Shown piece by piece: positions 53,122-61,723 of a stretch of 64,000 bases of DNA. The DNA is from Bradyrhizobium sacchari (GTDB lineage: Bacteria; Pseudomonadota; Alphaproteobacteria; Rhizobiales; Xanthobacteraceae). Below the pieces are notes generated by a model, which was given only the letters and a program-made list of their open reading frames with translations, searched no databases and was not told the origin of the DNA. The first letter of the stretch is position 1. Each line of letters begins with the position of its first letter. A program made the position numbers and the translations under genes. Location: positions 52,373 to 116,372 of the forward strand of contig NZ_LWIG01000013.1 of NCBI RefSeq assembly GCF_002068095.1, written 5' to 3'.

Positions 53122-54195
53122 TCAGCCCGCGATCTTTTCGATCGCCGCCTGATCCAGCCCGAACTTCTTCCCGGCCTCCAAAATCTCCCGCCAGGTGGTC
53201 GGATCGACCGGAATGCCTTCGGCGAGGCGCTTCTTCTTGGTCTCCCGCTCGGGATCGCCGGCGATCAGTACCTTGTCGACGCCGGGGCCGGGCGGTGAGC
53301 CGGTGTGCCAGGCAACGAAACTCTCGACTTCGCGCGCGAGGTTTTCGCCGGTGCCGAGCTTGCCGGGGTCGATGACGATCGAGAGCATGCCGTTGATGAC
53401 GTTGTACTTGCCGTCGGACGGGCCCTTCACCACCTGCCCGCCGGAGAGCGCGCCGCCGAGGATTTCGCACACGAGTGCGAGGCCCGAACCCTTGTGCTCG
53501 CCGAACGGCAGGATCGCGCCGTACGGCGGGATCACGGTGTAGCGCGGATTGACCGTGGGCTTGCCTTCATTGTCGATGATGGTGCCGGGCTCGAGCTCGA
53601 CGCCCTTGTTGTGGGCGACGCGGGTCTTGCCCTGTGCGATCCGGCTGGTGGCGAAGTCGAGCACGATCGGGTCCTTGCCCCTGCGCGGGATGCCGACGCA
53701 GAACGGGTTGGTGCCGTGGCGGGCATCGCTGCCGCCCCAGGGCGCCACGATCGGACGCGAGATCACGTTGACGAAGTGGATCGAGACCAGCCCGTGGTCG
53801 ATGCACTGCTCGGCCCAGTGGCCGATGCGGCCGATGTGGTGCGAGTTGGAGAGGCCGACGAGGCACACGCCGTTGCTCTTGGCGCGCTCGGCCGCCAGCT
53901 CCATCGCTTCATGGCCGATCACCTGGCCGTAGCCGGTGAGGCCGTCGAGGGTGAGAAGCGGCCCCGTGTCGAGCACGATCTTGACGTGCTGGTTGACCGC
54001 GAGGCCGCCGTTGGTGACGCTCTGGACGTAGCGCGGGATCATGCCGACGCCGTGCGAGTCATGTCCCCTGAGATTGGCCTCGACGAGGTTGGTCGCGACG
54101 AGCTCGGCCTCGTGGTCCGAGGAGCCGCCGGCCTTGACGATGGCGCGGATGGCGTTGGTGAGCGGCTCTGCCTTTAAGGTGCGATAGTCGGCCAT
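53122..54195 (-). CDS. Ldh family (malate/L-lactate/ureidoglycolate dehydrogenase type) oxidoreductase
   Basis: Protein of 357 residues of the Ldh_2 family (not the classical lactate dehydrogenase fold). Seen: NLRGHDSHGVGMIPRYVQSV with the conserved His pair region, NSHHIGRIGHWAEQ, GTNPFCVGIPRRGKDPIVLD and LPFGEHKGSGLALVCEILGG with the conserved Lys. Family members act on malate, ureidoglycolate or sulfolactate. ATG 54195 begins MADYRTLKAEPL. Last gene of a three-gene operon after a hydantoinase/allantoate-type amidase and a D-2-hydroxyacid dehydrogenase; gap only 11 bp. Confidence 0.9.
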   Translation of the reverse strand: MADYRTLKAEPLTNAIRAIVKAGGSSDHEAELVATNLVEANLRGHDSHGVGMIPRYVQSVTNGGLAVNQHVKIVLDTGPLLTLDGLTGYGQVIGHEAMELAAERAKSNGVCLVGLSNSHHIGRIGHWAEQCIDHGLVSIHFVNVISRPIVAPWGGSDARHGTNPFCVGIPRRGKDPIVLDFATSRIAQGKTRVAHNKGVELEPGTIIDNEGKPTVNPRYTVIPPYGAILPFGEHKGSGLALVCEILGGALSGGQVVKGPSDGKYNVINGMLSIVIDPGKLGTGENLAREVESFVAWHTGSPPGPGVDKVLIAGDPERETKKKRLAEGIPVDPTTWREILEAGKKFGLDQAAIEKIAG

Positions 54196-54206
54196 TGTTG
54201 TTGCTC

Positions 54207-55118
54207 TTATCCTTTCACGATTCGGCGGCAGTGAACCCACGCCGCTTCAATCAGGTTTTCGCTGGCCTCCGGCGTGCGGAACGCCGAATGTGCCGACAGC
54301 GTCACGTTCGGCAGCTTCGTCAGCGGATGGTCGCCGGGCAGCGGCTCGATATTGAAGACGTCGAGGCCGGCATGGCGGATATGGCCGGACTTCAGCGCGT
54401 CGATCATCGCGCCCTCGTCGACGATAGCGGCGCGGGCGGTGTTGACGAGGATGACGCCGCGCTTCATCGCAAGGATCTTCTCGCGCGTGATCATGCCGCG
54501 TGTGTCGTCGTTGAGCAGCAGATGCAGCGACACGACGTCGCTCCTCGCCAGCACCGTATCGAGATCGGTGAATTCGACGCCCGGATAGCTCTTCGGCGAG
54601 CGGTTCCAGGCGATCACCTTCATGCCGCTGCCCGTGGCAATACGCGCGACCTCCGCGGCGATGCCGCCGAAGCCGATCAGGCCGAGTGTCTTGCCGGTGA
54701 GCTGCATGCCGTCCTCGCGCAGCCAGCTGCCGACGCGCATCTCGCGATCCATCATCGCGATGACGCGCGCCGAGGCCCACATCAGCGCAATCGCGGATTC
54801 CGCCACGGCGGTGTCGCCGTAGCCCTTGATCAGGTGCACGGAGATGCCGAGCTCGGCGAGCTCCTCCGGGTTCATGTAGCTGCGCGCGCCGGTACCGAGG
54901 AACACGACGTGCTTCAGGCCAGTGCACTTCCTCGCGACCTCGGTCGGCAGCGCGGTGTGGTCGACGATGGCGATCTCGGCGCCGCCTAAGATCTCGGGAT
55001 ATTGCTCGGGCTTGATGTCCGGATCCCGGTGGATCCGCACCTCGGGGTCACCAGGCTTCTCCAGCCGCTCCATGATCACGGCGAGGGCTTCGTTGGCGTC
55101 GACGAAAACTCCGCGCAT
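54207..55118 (-). CDS. D-isomer-specific 2-hydroxyacid dehydrogenase family protein
   Basis: NAD-dependent enzyme of 303 residues. Rossmann motif GLIGFGGIAAEVARIA (G-x-G-x-x-A form), catalytic region VSLHLLLNDDTRGMITREKI, NTARAAIVDE (conserved Arg) and SAHSAFRTPEASENL, where the usual TPHIAG-like catalytic His is in LSAHSAF. GGAGAG lies before ATG 55118. It is flanked at 12 and 11 bp by the amidase and Ldh genes, so the three should act in one pathway, probably oxidising or reducing a hydroxy or keto acid. Substrate unknown. Confidence 0.88.
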   Translation of the reverse strand: MRGVFVDANEALAVIMERLEKPGDPEVRIHRDPDIKPEQYPEILGGAEIAIVDHTALPTEVARKCTGLKHVVFLGTGARSYMNPEELAELGISVHLIKGYGDTAVAESAIALMWASARVIAMMDREMRVGSWLREDGMQLTGKTLGLIGFGGIAAEVARIATGSGMKVIAWNRSPKSYPGVEFTDLDTVLARSDVVSLHLLLNDDTRGMITREKILAMKRGVILVNTARAAIVDEGAMIDALKSGHIRHAGLDVFNIEPLPGDHPLTKLPNVTLSAHSAFRTPEASENLIEAAWVHCRRIVKG

Positions 55119-55130
55119 GGCTCTCTCCGG

Positions 55131-56381
55131 TCAGGATGCGACGCCGGCGATCGCCAGCACGGTATGCATGAGAACGTTGGTGCCCGCGGCGCAGTCGGGC
55201 TGGGTTGCGTCCTCCAGCTCGTTGTGGCTGATGCCGTCCTTGCACGGCACGAACACCATCGCCGCCGGCATGATTGTGTTGAGGTTGCAGGCGTCGTGGC
55301 CGGCGCCGGAGGTGATGCGGCGGGAGGAATAGCCGAGCGTCTTCGCCGCGTTCTCGACCGCCGCGATCAGCTTCGGATCGAAATGCGTCGGCGGCTTGCG
55401 CCAGACGAGGTCGATCTTGACCTCGACCTTGCGGCGCCCGGCGATCTCGGCAATGGCGGCGCGCAGGTCGCGGTCGAGCGCATCCATGATCGCGCCATCG
55501 GCGCTGCGGCAGTCCATGGTGAAGGCGATCTCGCCGGGAATGACGTTGCGCGAGGGATTTGCGATCACGGCCTCGCCGATGGTGCCGACCGCGTTCGGCC
55601 CATGCTTCTTCGCAATCGCCTCCATCGCAAGCACGATCTCCGACAGCGTCGCCAGCGCATCACGCCGCAACGGCATCGGGGTCGAACCCGCATGGCTCTC
55701 GAAGCCGGAGATCTTGCCGTCGTACCAGAGCACACCCTGGCCGGAATCGACCACGCCGATGGTCTTGCCCTCGGCTTCCAAAATCGGGCCTTGTTCGATA
55801 TGCAGCTCGACGAAGCAGCCGAGCTTCTGGAAGCCGACCGGCTTGTCGCCGCGATAGCCGATACTGTCGAGCGCCTGGCCGACGGTGGTACCGTCGATGT
55901 CCTTGCGCGACAAAATGTCGTCGGTGGTGAAATCGCCGACATAGGCGGCGGAGGCCATCATCGCCGGCGCGAAGCGCGAGCCTTCCTCGTTGGTCCAGTT
56001 GACGACGCAGATCGGCGCCTCGGTCTCGATGCCGGCGTCGTTCAGCGTGCGGATCACTTCCAGCGCGCCGAGCGTTCCCAAGATGCCGTCATACTTGCCA
56101 CCCGTCGGCTGGGTGTCGAGGTGCGAGCCGATGCCGACCGGCAGCTTCGACATGTCGCGCCCCTTGCGCAATCCGAACTGTGATCCGAGCGCGTCGACGT
56201 GAACCTCGAGTCCGGCATCCTCGCAGGCCTTGCGGAACCAATCGCGCACCTGCTTGTCTTCGTTGCTCAGCGTCAGCCGCCGCACGCCGCCCTTGGCCGT
56301 CGCCCCGAACTGCGCAGTCTCGTGGATGGAGCCCCACAGGCGGGCGGAATCGATTTGCAGGTTGGTGGCGACTCGGCTCAT
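55131..56381 (-). CDS. Zn-dependent M20 amidase (hydantoinase/carbamoylase, allantoate amidohydrolase type)
   Basis: Amidohydrolase of 416 residues. Metal ligands appear in GSHLDTQPTGGKYDG, NEEGSRFAPAMM and ELHIEQGP, and the late His in SGAGHDACNL. The family covers N-carbamoyl-L-amino-acid hydrolase, allantoate amidohydrolase (AllC) and ureidoglycine enzymes. ATG 56381 with GGAAGAG upstream; longer in-frame starts read through an intergenic palindrome. The following dehydrogenase pair makes carbamoyl or ureide compounds plausible substrates, by inference. Confidence 0.9.
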   Translation of the reverse strand: MSRVATNLQIDSARLWGSIHETAQFGATAKGGVRRLTLSNEDKQVRDWFRKACEDAGLEVHVDALGSQFGLRKGRDMSKLPVGIGSHLDTQPTGGKYDGILGTLGALEVIRTLNDAGIETEAPICVVNWTNEEGSRFAPAMMASAAYVGDFTTDDILSRKDIDGTTVGQALDSIGYRGDKPVGFQKLGCFVELHIEQGPILEAEGKTIGVVDSGQGVLWYDGKISGFESHAGSTPMPLRRDALATLSEIVLAMEAIAKKHGPNAVGTIGEAVIANPSRNVIPGEIAFTMDCRSADGAIMDALDRDLRAAIAEIAGRRKVEVKIDLVWRKPPTHFDPKLIAAVENAAKTLGYSSRRITSGAGHDACNLNTIMPAAMVFVPCKDGISHNELEDATQPDCAAGTNVLMHTVLAIAGVAS

Positions 56382-56402
56382 GCGTCTCTTCCATTGATCG
56401 TT

Positions 56403-56502
56403 GTCATTCCGGGGCGCCCGAAGGGCGAACCCGGAATCTCGAGAGTCCGGGTTCTCGTTTCCGGGCCGCGCGTAGCGCGGTCCCGTGCGAGCCCGGAATG
56501 AC
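56403..56502. repeat. Palindromic intergenic repeat, family F
   Basis: GTCATTCCGGG (56403-56413) and CCCGGAATGAC (56492-56502) are exact complements; inside, GAACCCGGA and TCCGGGTTC form another stem. Lies between the LysR gene and the amidase. Confidence 0.85.
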
Positions 56503-56523
56503 GGTAGAAAATCCGGCTCTTTT

Positions 56524-57441
56524 TCAATGACCCGCCAGCGCGGGCGCGTCAACCGCGAGGCTGCTCTGCGCAATCTGCCGTGCAAGCTCGGCGACGCGCT
56601 CCACGGCGACGACGTCGGGTGAGGCGAGCCAGCTCGCCGTGAATGTCAGCGGTGCTATCGCGAGCTCGGTGTCGAGCAGCTGCAACCGGCCGTCGGCGAG
56701 CTCGTTCTCGACGATGGCGTCGGGGATCACGGCGATGCCAAGTCCCTCGACCGCCATGTGGATGACGGTCGCCAGCGAAGCGGACGCGTGCAGCCGGATC
56801 GGCGGCAGCTCCGGCCGGTCGAACACCTCACGCACGACCTCATAGGGCTTGGTCTTGCGCGGGAAGGTGATGATCGGAAACCGCGCGAGCTCCGCCGGCG
56901 TGACCAGGCCCTTGCCGAGCCCGAGCGAGGGACTTGCGAGGAACCCAATCGGGTAGTCGGCGAGCAAGCGGTTGTGCACGCCTGAGGCCGACAGCGGCCC
57001 CACCACGAAGGCGAGCTCGATCTCCTGCGCGAGCAGGCGCGCGGTGAGGTTCGGCGTGATGTCGACCTCGATCTCGAGCGACAGGTTCGGATAGATCTCG
57101 TTCACGCTCTTCACGAGGCGCGGCAGCCAGGTGTGCACGATGGTCTCGGCGACTCCGAGCCGCATCACGCCGCGCATCGCCGAGCGGTCGCCGATCTCCG
57201 CCATCATCTGCGCGCGCAGGCCGATCAGCTTCTCCGCATAGACCATCATCTGCCGGCCACTCGGCGTCGGTGATGCCACGCGATGATCGCGATTCAGCAG
57301 CTTCACGCCCATCTCGCGCTCGAGCTGAGCGATGCGCTGGGAGATCGCGGGCTGGGTCGTGTTGAGCCTTTGCGCGGCGCCGCGAAAGCTGCCGAGCTTC
57401 ACAACCCAGAGGAATGTCTCGATCGACCTGAAGTCCAGCAT
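56524..57441 (-). CDS. LysR family transcriptional regulator
   Basis: Protein of 305 residues. N-terminal HTH: FRSIETFLWVVKLGSFRGAA and RLNTTQPAISQRIAQLEREM (about 3-60); co-inducer domain from about 90, with GVAETIVHTWLPRLV and HMAVEGLGIAVIPDA. It is divergent from the YcsI-type hydro-lyase gene with a perfect T-N11-A palindrome in the 119-bp gap, and co-oriented with the amidase-dehydrogenase operon 142 bp after it. It likely controls the hydro-lyase and perhaps the liv transporter that follows. Confidence 0.92.
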   Translation of the reverse strand: MLDFRSIETFLWVVKLGSFRGAAQRLNTTQPAISQRIAQLEREMGVKLLNRDHRVASPTPSGRQMMVYAEKLIGLRAQMMAEIGDRSAMRGVMRLGVAETIVHTWLPRLVKSVNEIYPNLSLEIEVDITPNLTARLLAQEIELAFVVGPLSASGVHNRLLADYPIGFLASPSLGLGKGLVTPAELARFPIITFPRKTKPYEVVREVFDRPELPPIRLHASASLATVIHMAVEGLGIAVIPDAIVENELADGRLQLLDTELAIAPLTFTASWLASPDVVAVERVAELARQIAQSSLAVDAPALAGH

Positions 57442-57457
57442 AGAGGGATTTTCCCGA

Positions 57458-57478
57458 TCGATAAATTAGATTTATCGA
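57458..57478. promoter_or_regulatory. LysR-type operator: perfect 9-bp inverted repeat
   Basis: TCGATAAAT (57458-57466), spacer TAG, ATTTATCGA (57470-57478). It contains the T-N11-A core of LysR boxes. It lies 16 bp before the lysR start codon, the normal autoregulatory position. Confidence 0.85.
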
Positions 57479-57480
57479 GA

Positions 57481-57509
57481 TTGATTAGAAAGGAAGATTA
57501 GACTTTATA
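57481..57509 (+). promoter_or_regulatory. Candidate promoter of the hydro-lyase gene
   Basis: TTGATT (57481-57486) and TTTATA (57504-57509) with 17 bp between, directly after the LysR palindrome and about 50 bp before ATG 57561. The fit to sigma70 is fair in the -35 and weak in the -10. Confidence 0.4.
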
Positions 57510-57560
57510 GCACGCTTGGTGTTGGCTTGTCTTTGTCGAGTTTATAGGCAGGTCGATCAC

Positions 57561-58376
57561 ATGACTGTTTTGGTGGCAGCGCAGCAAACTGAAACAACCG
57601 ACATCCTCCCAAGCCGCCAGGCGCGGCTCGCCTATCGCGCCGGCGAGGTGGGATCCACCGCCGGGGTCGCCCCCGGCTTCGTCCAGGGCAATCTGGCGAT
57701 CCTGCCCGCCGAATATGCCAGCGCCTTTCACCGCTTCTGCCAGCTCAATCCGAAACCTTGCCCGATCATCGGCATGTCCGACGTCGGCAGCCCGCATATT
57801 CCGGCGCTGGGCGCCGATCTCGACATCCGCACCGACGTTCCCCGTTACCGCGTCTGGCGCGACGGCGAAGTCGTCGACGAGCCGACCGACGTGAAGAGCC
57901 ACTGGCGCGACGATCTCGTGACCTTCGTGCTCGGCTGCTCGTTCTCGTTCGAAGAGGCGCTGCTGGACGAGGGCCTGCCGATCCGCCACATCGAGCACAA
58001 CGTGCGCGTGCCGATGTACCGCACCAATATCGCCTGCGGCGAGGCCGGTCCGTTCGCGGGCCCCATGGTGGTGTCGATGCGTCCGTTCAAGCCGGCCGAT
58101 GCGATCCGCGCGGTGCAGATCACCTCGCGCTATCCCGCAGTGCACGGCGCGCCCGTACATCTCGGCCATCCGCATCTGATCGGCATCAAGGACATCGCCA
58201 AGCCAGACTACGGTGATCCCGTACCTGTCGCCGATGACGAGATTCCGGTATTCTGGGCCTGCGGCGTGACGCCGCAATCGGTGATCAACGCGGCGAAGGT
58301 ACCCTTCGCGATCACGCATTCGCCCGGCCTGATGCTGGTGACGGATCTGAAGAACAGGACCATGGCCGTGATTTAA
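57561..58376 (+). CDS. YcsI/D-glutamate cyclase family putative hydro-lyase
   Basis: Protein of 271 residues matching the YcsI (DUF1445) family: [20 protein letters not shown] near the N-terminus, then [51 protein letters not shown] and [12 protein letters not shown] with conserved Cys residues. Annotated in other bacteria as hydro-lyase; the mammalian relative is D-glutamate cyclase. No signal peptide. ATG 57561 fits the family start. Target of the divergent LysR regulator and 92 bp upstream of the liv operon. Confidence 0.88.
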   Translation: MTVLVAAQQTETTDILPSRQARLAYRAGEVGSTAGVAPGFVQGNLAILPAEYASAFHRFCQLNPKPCPIIGMSDVGSPHIPALGADLDIRTDVPRYRVWRDGEVVDEPTDVKSHWRDDLVTFVLGCSFSFEEALLDEGLPIRHIEHNVRVPMYRTNIACGEAGPFAGPMVVSMRPFKPADAIRAVQITSRYPAVHGAPVHLGHPHLIGIKDIAKPDYGDPVPVADDEIPVFWACGVTPQSVINAAKVPFAITHSPGLMLVTDLKNRTMAVI

Positions 58377-58468
58377 TGGGCAGCGTTTGCTGCTTCTTCA
58401 GGCTTTACGCTATCTGCCAATCGCTTCATTCGATACGCGCAAAATTCGGATAACAGGGGACTTTGCCA

Positions 58469-59713
58469 ATGACGATCACTCGCCGCGACGTTCTGCTTGG
58501 AGCTGCTGCCACTGCCGCGTTGATGCCGCTATCCGCGCGCGCGCAGACGTCAGAAGTGGTGATCGGCCTGACCTATCCGATGTCCGGCGCGAACGCCCAG
58601 ATTGGCGTCGACGCGCAGCGCGCCTACGAGACGGCGGCAGACATCATCAACAAGAACTACGATTTCGAGCTTCCGCTCGCCAAGGGCGAAGGCTTGCCGG
58701 GTCTCGGCGGCGCCAAGATTCGCCTCGTCTTCGCCGACCACCAGGGCGATCCGCAGAAGGGCCGCGCCGAAGCCGAGCGCCTGATCACGCAGGAGAAGGT
58801 CTGCGCCATCCTCGGCACTTATCAGAGCGCGGTCGCGGTTACGGTCAGCCAGACCTGCGAGCGCTACCAGATTCCGTTCATCTCGGCGGACAATTCCTCG
58901 CCCAGCCTGCATCGCCGCGGCCTGAAATACTACTTCCGGCCGTCGCCCCATGACGAAATGTTCTCGGCCGCAATGTTCGATTTCTTCGATGCGCTGAAGA
59001 AGAAGGGCACCAAGGTCGAGACGCTGGCGCTGTTCCACGAGGACACGATCTTCGGCACCGACTCCGCCAACGCCCAGCTGAAGCTGGCGGCCGACCGCGG
59101 CTACAAGGTCGTCGCCGACATCAAGTATCGCGCCAACTCGCCGTCGCTGTCGGCCGAGGTGCAGCAGCTCAAGGCGGCGAACGCCGACGTGCTGATGCCT
59201 TCGAGTTACACCACCGACGGCATCCTGTTGGTCAAGACCATGGCCGAGCTCGGCTACAAGCCGAAGGCGATCGTGGCGCAGGCCGCCGGCTTCTCGGAGA
59301 AGGCGCTCTATGACGCCGTCGGCGACAAGCTCGAAGGCGTGATCACGCGCGGCAGCTTCTCGCTCGACCTCGCCGCCAAGCGGCCGATGGTCGGCAAGAT
59401 CAACGACATGTTCAAGGAGAAGTCCGGCAAGGACCTCAACGACAACACCTCGCGCGAATTCATGGCGCTGATCGTGATGGCCGATGCCATCAACCGCGCC
59501 AAGTCCACCGACGGCGAGAAGATCCGCGACGCGCTTGCCGCAACCGCAATGCCGGCCGAGCAGACCATCATGCCCTGGAAGAGCGTCAAGTTCGACGAGA
59601 TGGGCCAGAACAACGACGCCGACCCGGTGCTGCTGCAATATATCGGCGGCAAGTTCGTCACCGTCTCGCCGGCGCAAGCCGCGGTCGCCGAACCCGTCTG
59701 GCCGATGAAGTGA
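58469..59713 (+). CDS. livJ: Branched-chain amino acid ABC transporter substrate-binding protein
   Basis: Periplasmic protein of 414 residues of the LivJ/LivK (peripla_BP_6) type. N-terminus TITRRDVLLGAAATAALMPL has twin arginines before a hydrophobic segment, so Tat export is likely, with cleavage near ARAQ. Mature VVIGLTYPMSGANAQIG and the block LFHEDTIFGTDSANAQLKLA are family-like. AGGGGA precedes ATG 58469. Ligand is unknown; many homologues bind aromatic acids, urea or amides. Followed by two hairpins before livH. Confidence 0.92.
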   Translation: MTITRRDVLLGAAATAALMPLSARAQTSEVVIGLTYPMSGANAQIGVDAQRAYETAADIINKNYDFELPLAKGEGLPGLGGAKIRLVFADHQGDPQKGRAEAERLITQEKVCAILGTYQSAVAVTVSQTCERYQIPFISADNSSPSLHRRGLKYYFRPSPHDEMFSAAMFDFFDALKKKGTKVETLALFHEDTIFGTDSANAQLKLAADRGYKVVADIKYRANSPSLSAEVQQLKAANADVLMPSSYTTDGILLVKTMAELGYKPKAIVAQAAGFSEKALYDAVGDKLEGVITRGSFSLDLAAKRPMVGKINDMFKEKSGKDLNDNTSREFMALIVMADAINRAKSTDGEKIRDALAATAMPAEQTIMPWKSVKFDEMGQNNDADPVLLQYIGGKFVTVSPAQAAVAEPVWPMK

Positions 59714-59764
59714 GGATGCGTGCGGGAGCCTGATCGCTCCCGACCTCGATCCTGAGAAGCGGAC

Positions 59765-59797
59765 GAAGCCCGCGTCGCAACGACGAAGGCGGGCTTC
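59765..59797 (+). terminator. Hairpin after livJ
   Basis: GAAGCCCGC (59765-59773) and GCGGGCTTC (59789-59797) are exact complements; GTCG and CGAC continue the stem inside. Located 52 bp after the livJ stop; no strong T-run, so partial termination or mRNA protection. Confidence 0.6.
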
Positions 59798-59821
59798 TGG
59801 CTTGCGACGTGCGTTCGATCA

Positions 59822-59846
59822 CGCCCCTCGGGGCGAGGGCTTTTTT
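59822..59846 (+). terminator. Second hairpin with T-run before livH
   Basis: CGCCCC-TC-GGGGCG (59822-59835), then AGGGC and six Ts (59841-59846). Together with the hairpin at 59765 it is a likely attenuator that keeps livJ expression above livHMGF. It ends 13 bp before the livH start. Confidence 0.6.
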
Positions 59847-59858
59847 CTGGGGGACAAG

Positions 59859-60740
59859 TTGCTGACAGTCGAAACCGTTGTCCAAAGTCTTGCGAGCGGT
59901 CTCTTGATGGGGCTGCTCTATGGACTGATCGCCGTCGGCCTCGCGCTGATCTTCGGCCTGATGGACGTCACGAACTTCGCCCATGGCGAGTTCCTGATGA
60001 TCGCGATGTACCTGTCCTTCTTCCTGTTCGCGTTCTTCGCCATCGACCCCTTGCTGTCGGCGCCATTGGTCGCCGCCGCGCTCTTCGTGTTCGGAGCGGT
60101 GGTCTATCTGCTGCTTGTACGCTTCGCCATGCGGGCCAAGGCCAATGCGGGTATGGTGCAGATCTTCACCACCTTTGGTCTCGCCATCGTGATGCGCGGT
60201 TTCGCGCAGTACTTCTTCACGCCGGACTATCGCAGCATTCCCCAGTCCTGGCTCGGCGGTAAGACCGTCTCGATTGCCGGCATCTTCCTGCCGGAGCCGC
60301 AGCTGGTCGGTGCGCTGGTCTCGATCGCGGCCTTCGCCGGACTCTACCTCTTCATCCACCGCACCGACTTCGGGCGCGCGCTGGAAGCCACCCGCGAGGA
60401 TCCCGGCGCGGTCGCGCTCGTCGGCATCGACAAGAACCGCGTGTTCGCGTTCGGCTGGGGCCTCGGCGCCGCGCTGGTCGGTCTCGCCGGCGCCATCATG
60501 GCGATCTTCTTCTACATCTATCCCGATGTCGGCGCGTCATTTGCCCTGATCGCCTATGTCACGGTGGCGCTCGGCGGTTTCGGCAGCGTGTTCGGCGCCT
60601 TCGCCGGCGGCATCATCGTCGGCCTCGTCGAAGCGGTCACCGCCCTGGTGCTGCCGCCGTCGCTGAAATCGGTCGGCATCTACGCCGTGTACCTGCTCGT
60701 CGTCTTCATCCGGCCGCGTGGCCTGTTCGGGTCGATGTGA
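59859..60740 (+). CDS. livH: Branched-chain amino acid ABC transporter permease LivH
   Basis: Inner-membrane permease of 293 residues with around eight helices. SLASGLLMGLLYGLIAVGLA and LIFGLMDVTNFAHGEFLMIA are the standard LivH N-terminal blocks, VALGGFGSVFGAFAGGIIVG the C-terminal one. TTG 59859 is chosen: it gives LLTVETVVQSL as in homologues, with GGGGGA close upstream, and a longer in-frame start would read through the attenuator hairpin. Its stop shares a base with the livM start. Confidence 0.9.
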   Translation: MLTVETVVQSLASGLLMGLLYGLIAVGLALIFGLMDVTNFAHGEFLMIAMYLSFFLFAFFAIDPLLSAPLVAAALFVFGAVVYLLLVRFAMRAKANAGMVQIFTTFGLAIVMRGFAQYFFTPDYRSIPQSWLGGKTVSIAGIFLPEPQLVGALVSIAAFAGLYLFIHRTDFGRALEATREDPGAVALVGIDKNRVFAFGWGLGAALVGLAGAIMAIFFYIYPDVGASFALIAYVTVALGGFGSVFGAFAGGIIVGLVEAVTALVLPPSLKSVGIYAVYLLVVFIRPRGLFGSM

Positions 60741-61723
60741 TGGACAAGAATTTTGCCGCGCGGCGCCGCCGCGACCTCATCATTGCCGCGGTGCTGACCG
60801 CGATTGCCGCGCTCGTGCCGTTGTTCGTGAAGGACGTCGTCGTCCAGAACATCCTGATCCTGACGCTGATGTATGCGGGACTGTCGCAGAGCTGGAACAT
60901 CCTGTCCGGCTATTGCGGACAGATTTCGCTCGGACACGCGCTCTATTTTGGCCTCGGCGCCTACACCACCGAGCTGCTCTTCACCAAATTCGGCGTGCTC
61001 CCCTGGTTCGGCATGCTTGCGGGCGGCGTGGTGTCGGCGCTGATCGCAATGGGGCTCGGCTATCCCTTCTTCCGCCTGCGTGGCCATTACTTCGTGATCG
61101 CGACCATCGTCATCGCCGAGATCGGGTTGCTTCTGTTCCACAATTGGGAATGGGCCGGCGCCGCGATGGGCATCACCATTCCAATCCGCGGCGACAGCTG
61201 GCTGAAGTTCCAGTTCGCCCGCAGCAAGGTGCCGTACTTCTATTTCGCCCTGCTGCTGGCTTGCGTCGCCTGGTTCGTCACCTGGTGGCTGGAGGATTCC
61301 AAATGGGGCTTCTGGTGGCGTGCGGTGAAGGACAATCCGGACGCGGCCGAGAGCCTCGGCGTCGACGTGTTCAATTCCAAGATGGGTGCGGCCGCGGTCT
61401 CCGCCTTCCTGGTCGCCGTCGGCGGCAGCTTCTACGCGCAGTTCGTTTCCTACATCGATCCCGAAAGCGTCATGGGCTTTCAGTTTTCGCTGCTGATGGC
61501 GTTGCCCGCCGTGCTGGGCGGCATCGGCACGCTGTGGGGGCCGGTGCTCGGCGCCGCCATTCTGATCCCGCTGACTGAAATCACGCGCTTCAAGTTCGGG
61601 GGCTCGGGGAGCGGTGTCGATCTCATCATCTACGGTACGCTGATCGTCCTGATCTCGCTGGCCTTGCCGCGAGGACTGATGAGCCTGTTTTCACGCCCGA
61701 AGAAGACGGGAGCCACACGATGA
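60740..61723 (+). CDS. livM: Branched-chain amino acid ABC transporter permease LivM
   Basis: Inner-membrane permease of 327 residues. Signature blocks LMYAGLSQSWNILSGYCGQI, SLGHALYFGLGAYTTELLFT, YPFFRLRGHYFVIATIVIAE and the EAA-like WWRAVKDNPDAAESLGVDVF are all LivM-typical. ATG 60740 overlaps the livH stop; a GTG one codon earlier is also in frame. Its end overlaps livG by 4 bp. Confidence 0.93.
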   Translation: MDKNFAARRRRDLIIAAVLTAIAALVPLFVKDVVVQNILILTLMYAGLSQSWNILSGYCGQISLGHALYFGLGAYTTELLFTKFGVLPWFGMLAGGVVSALIAMGLGYPFFRLRGHYFVIATIVIAEIGLLLFHNWEWAGAAMGITIPIRGDSWLKFQFARSKVPYFYFALLLACVAWFVTWWLEDSKWGFWWRAVKDNPDAAESLGVDVFNSKMGAAAVSAFLVAVGGSFYAQFVSYIDPESVMGFQFSLLMALPAVLGGIGTLWGPVLGAAILIPLTEITRFKFGGSGSGVDLIIYGTLIVLISLALPRGLMSLFSRPKKTGATR

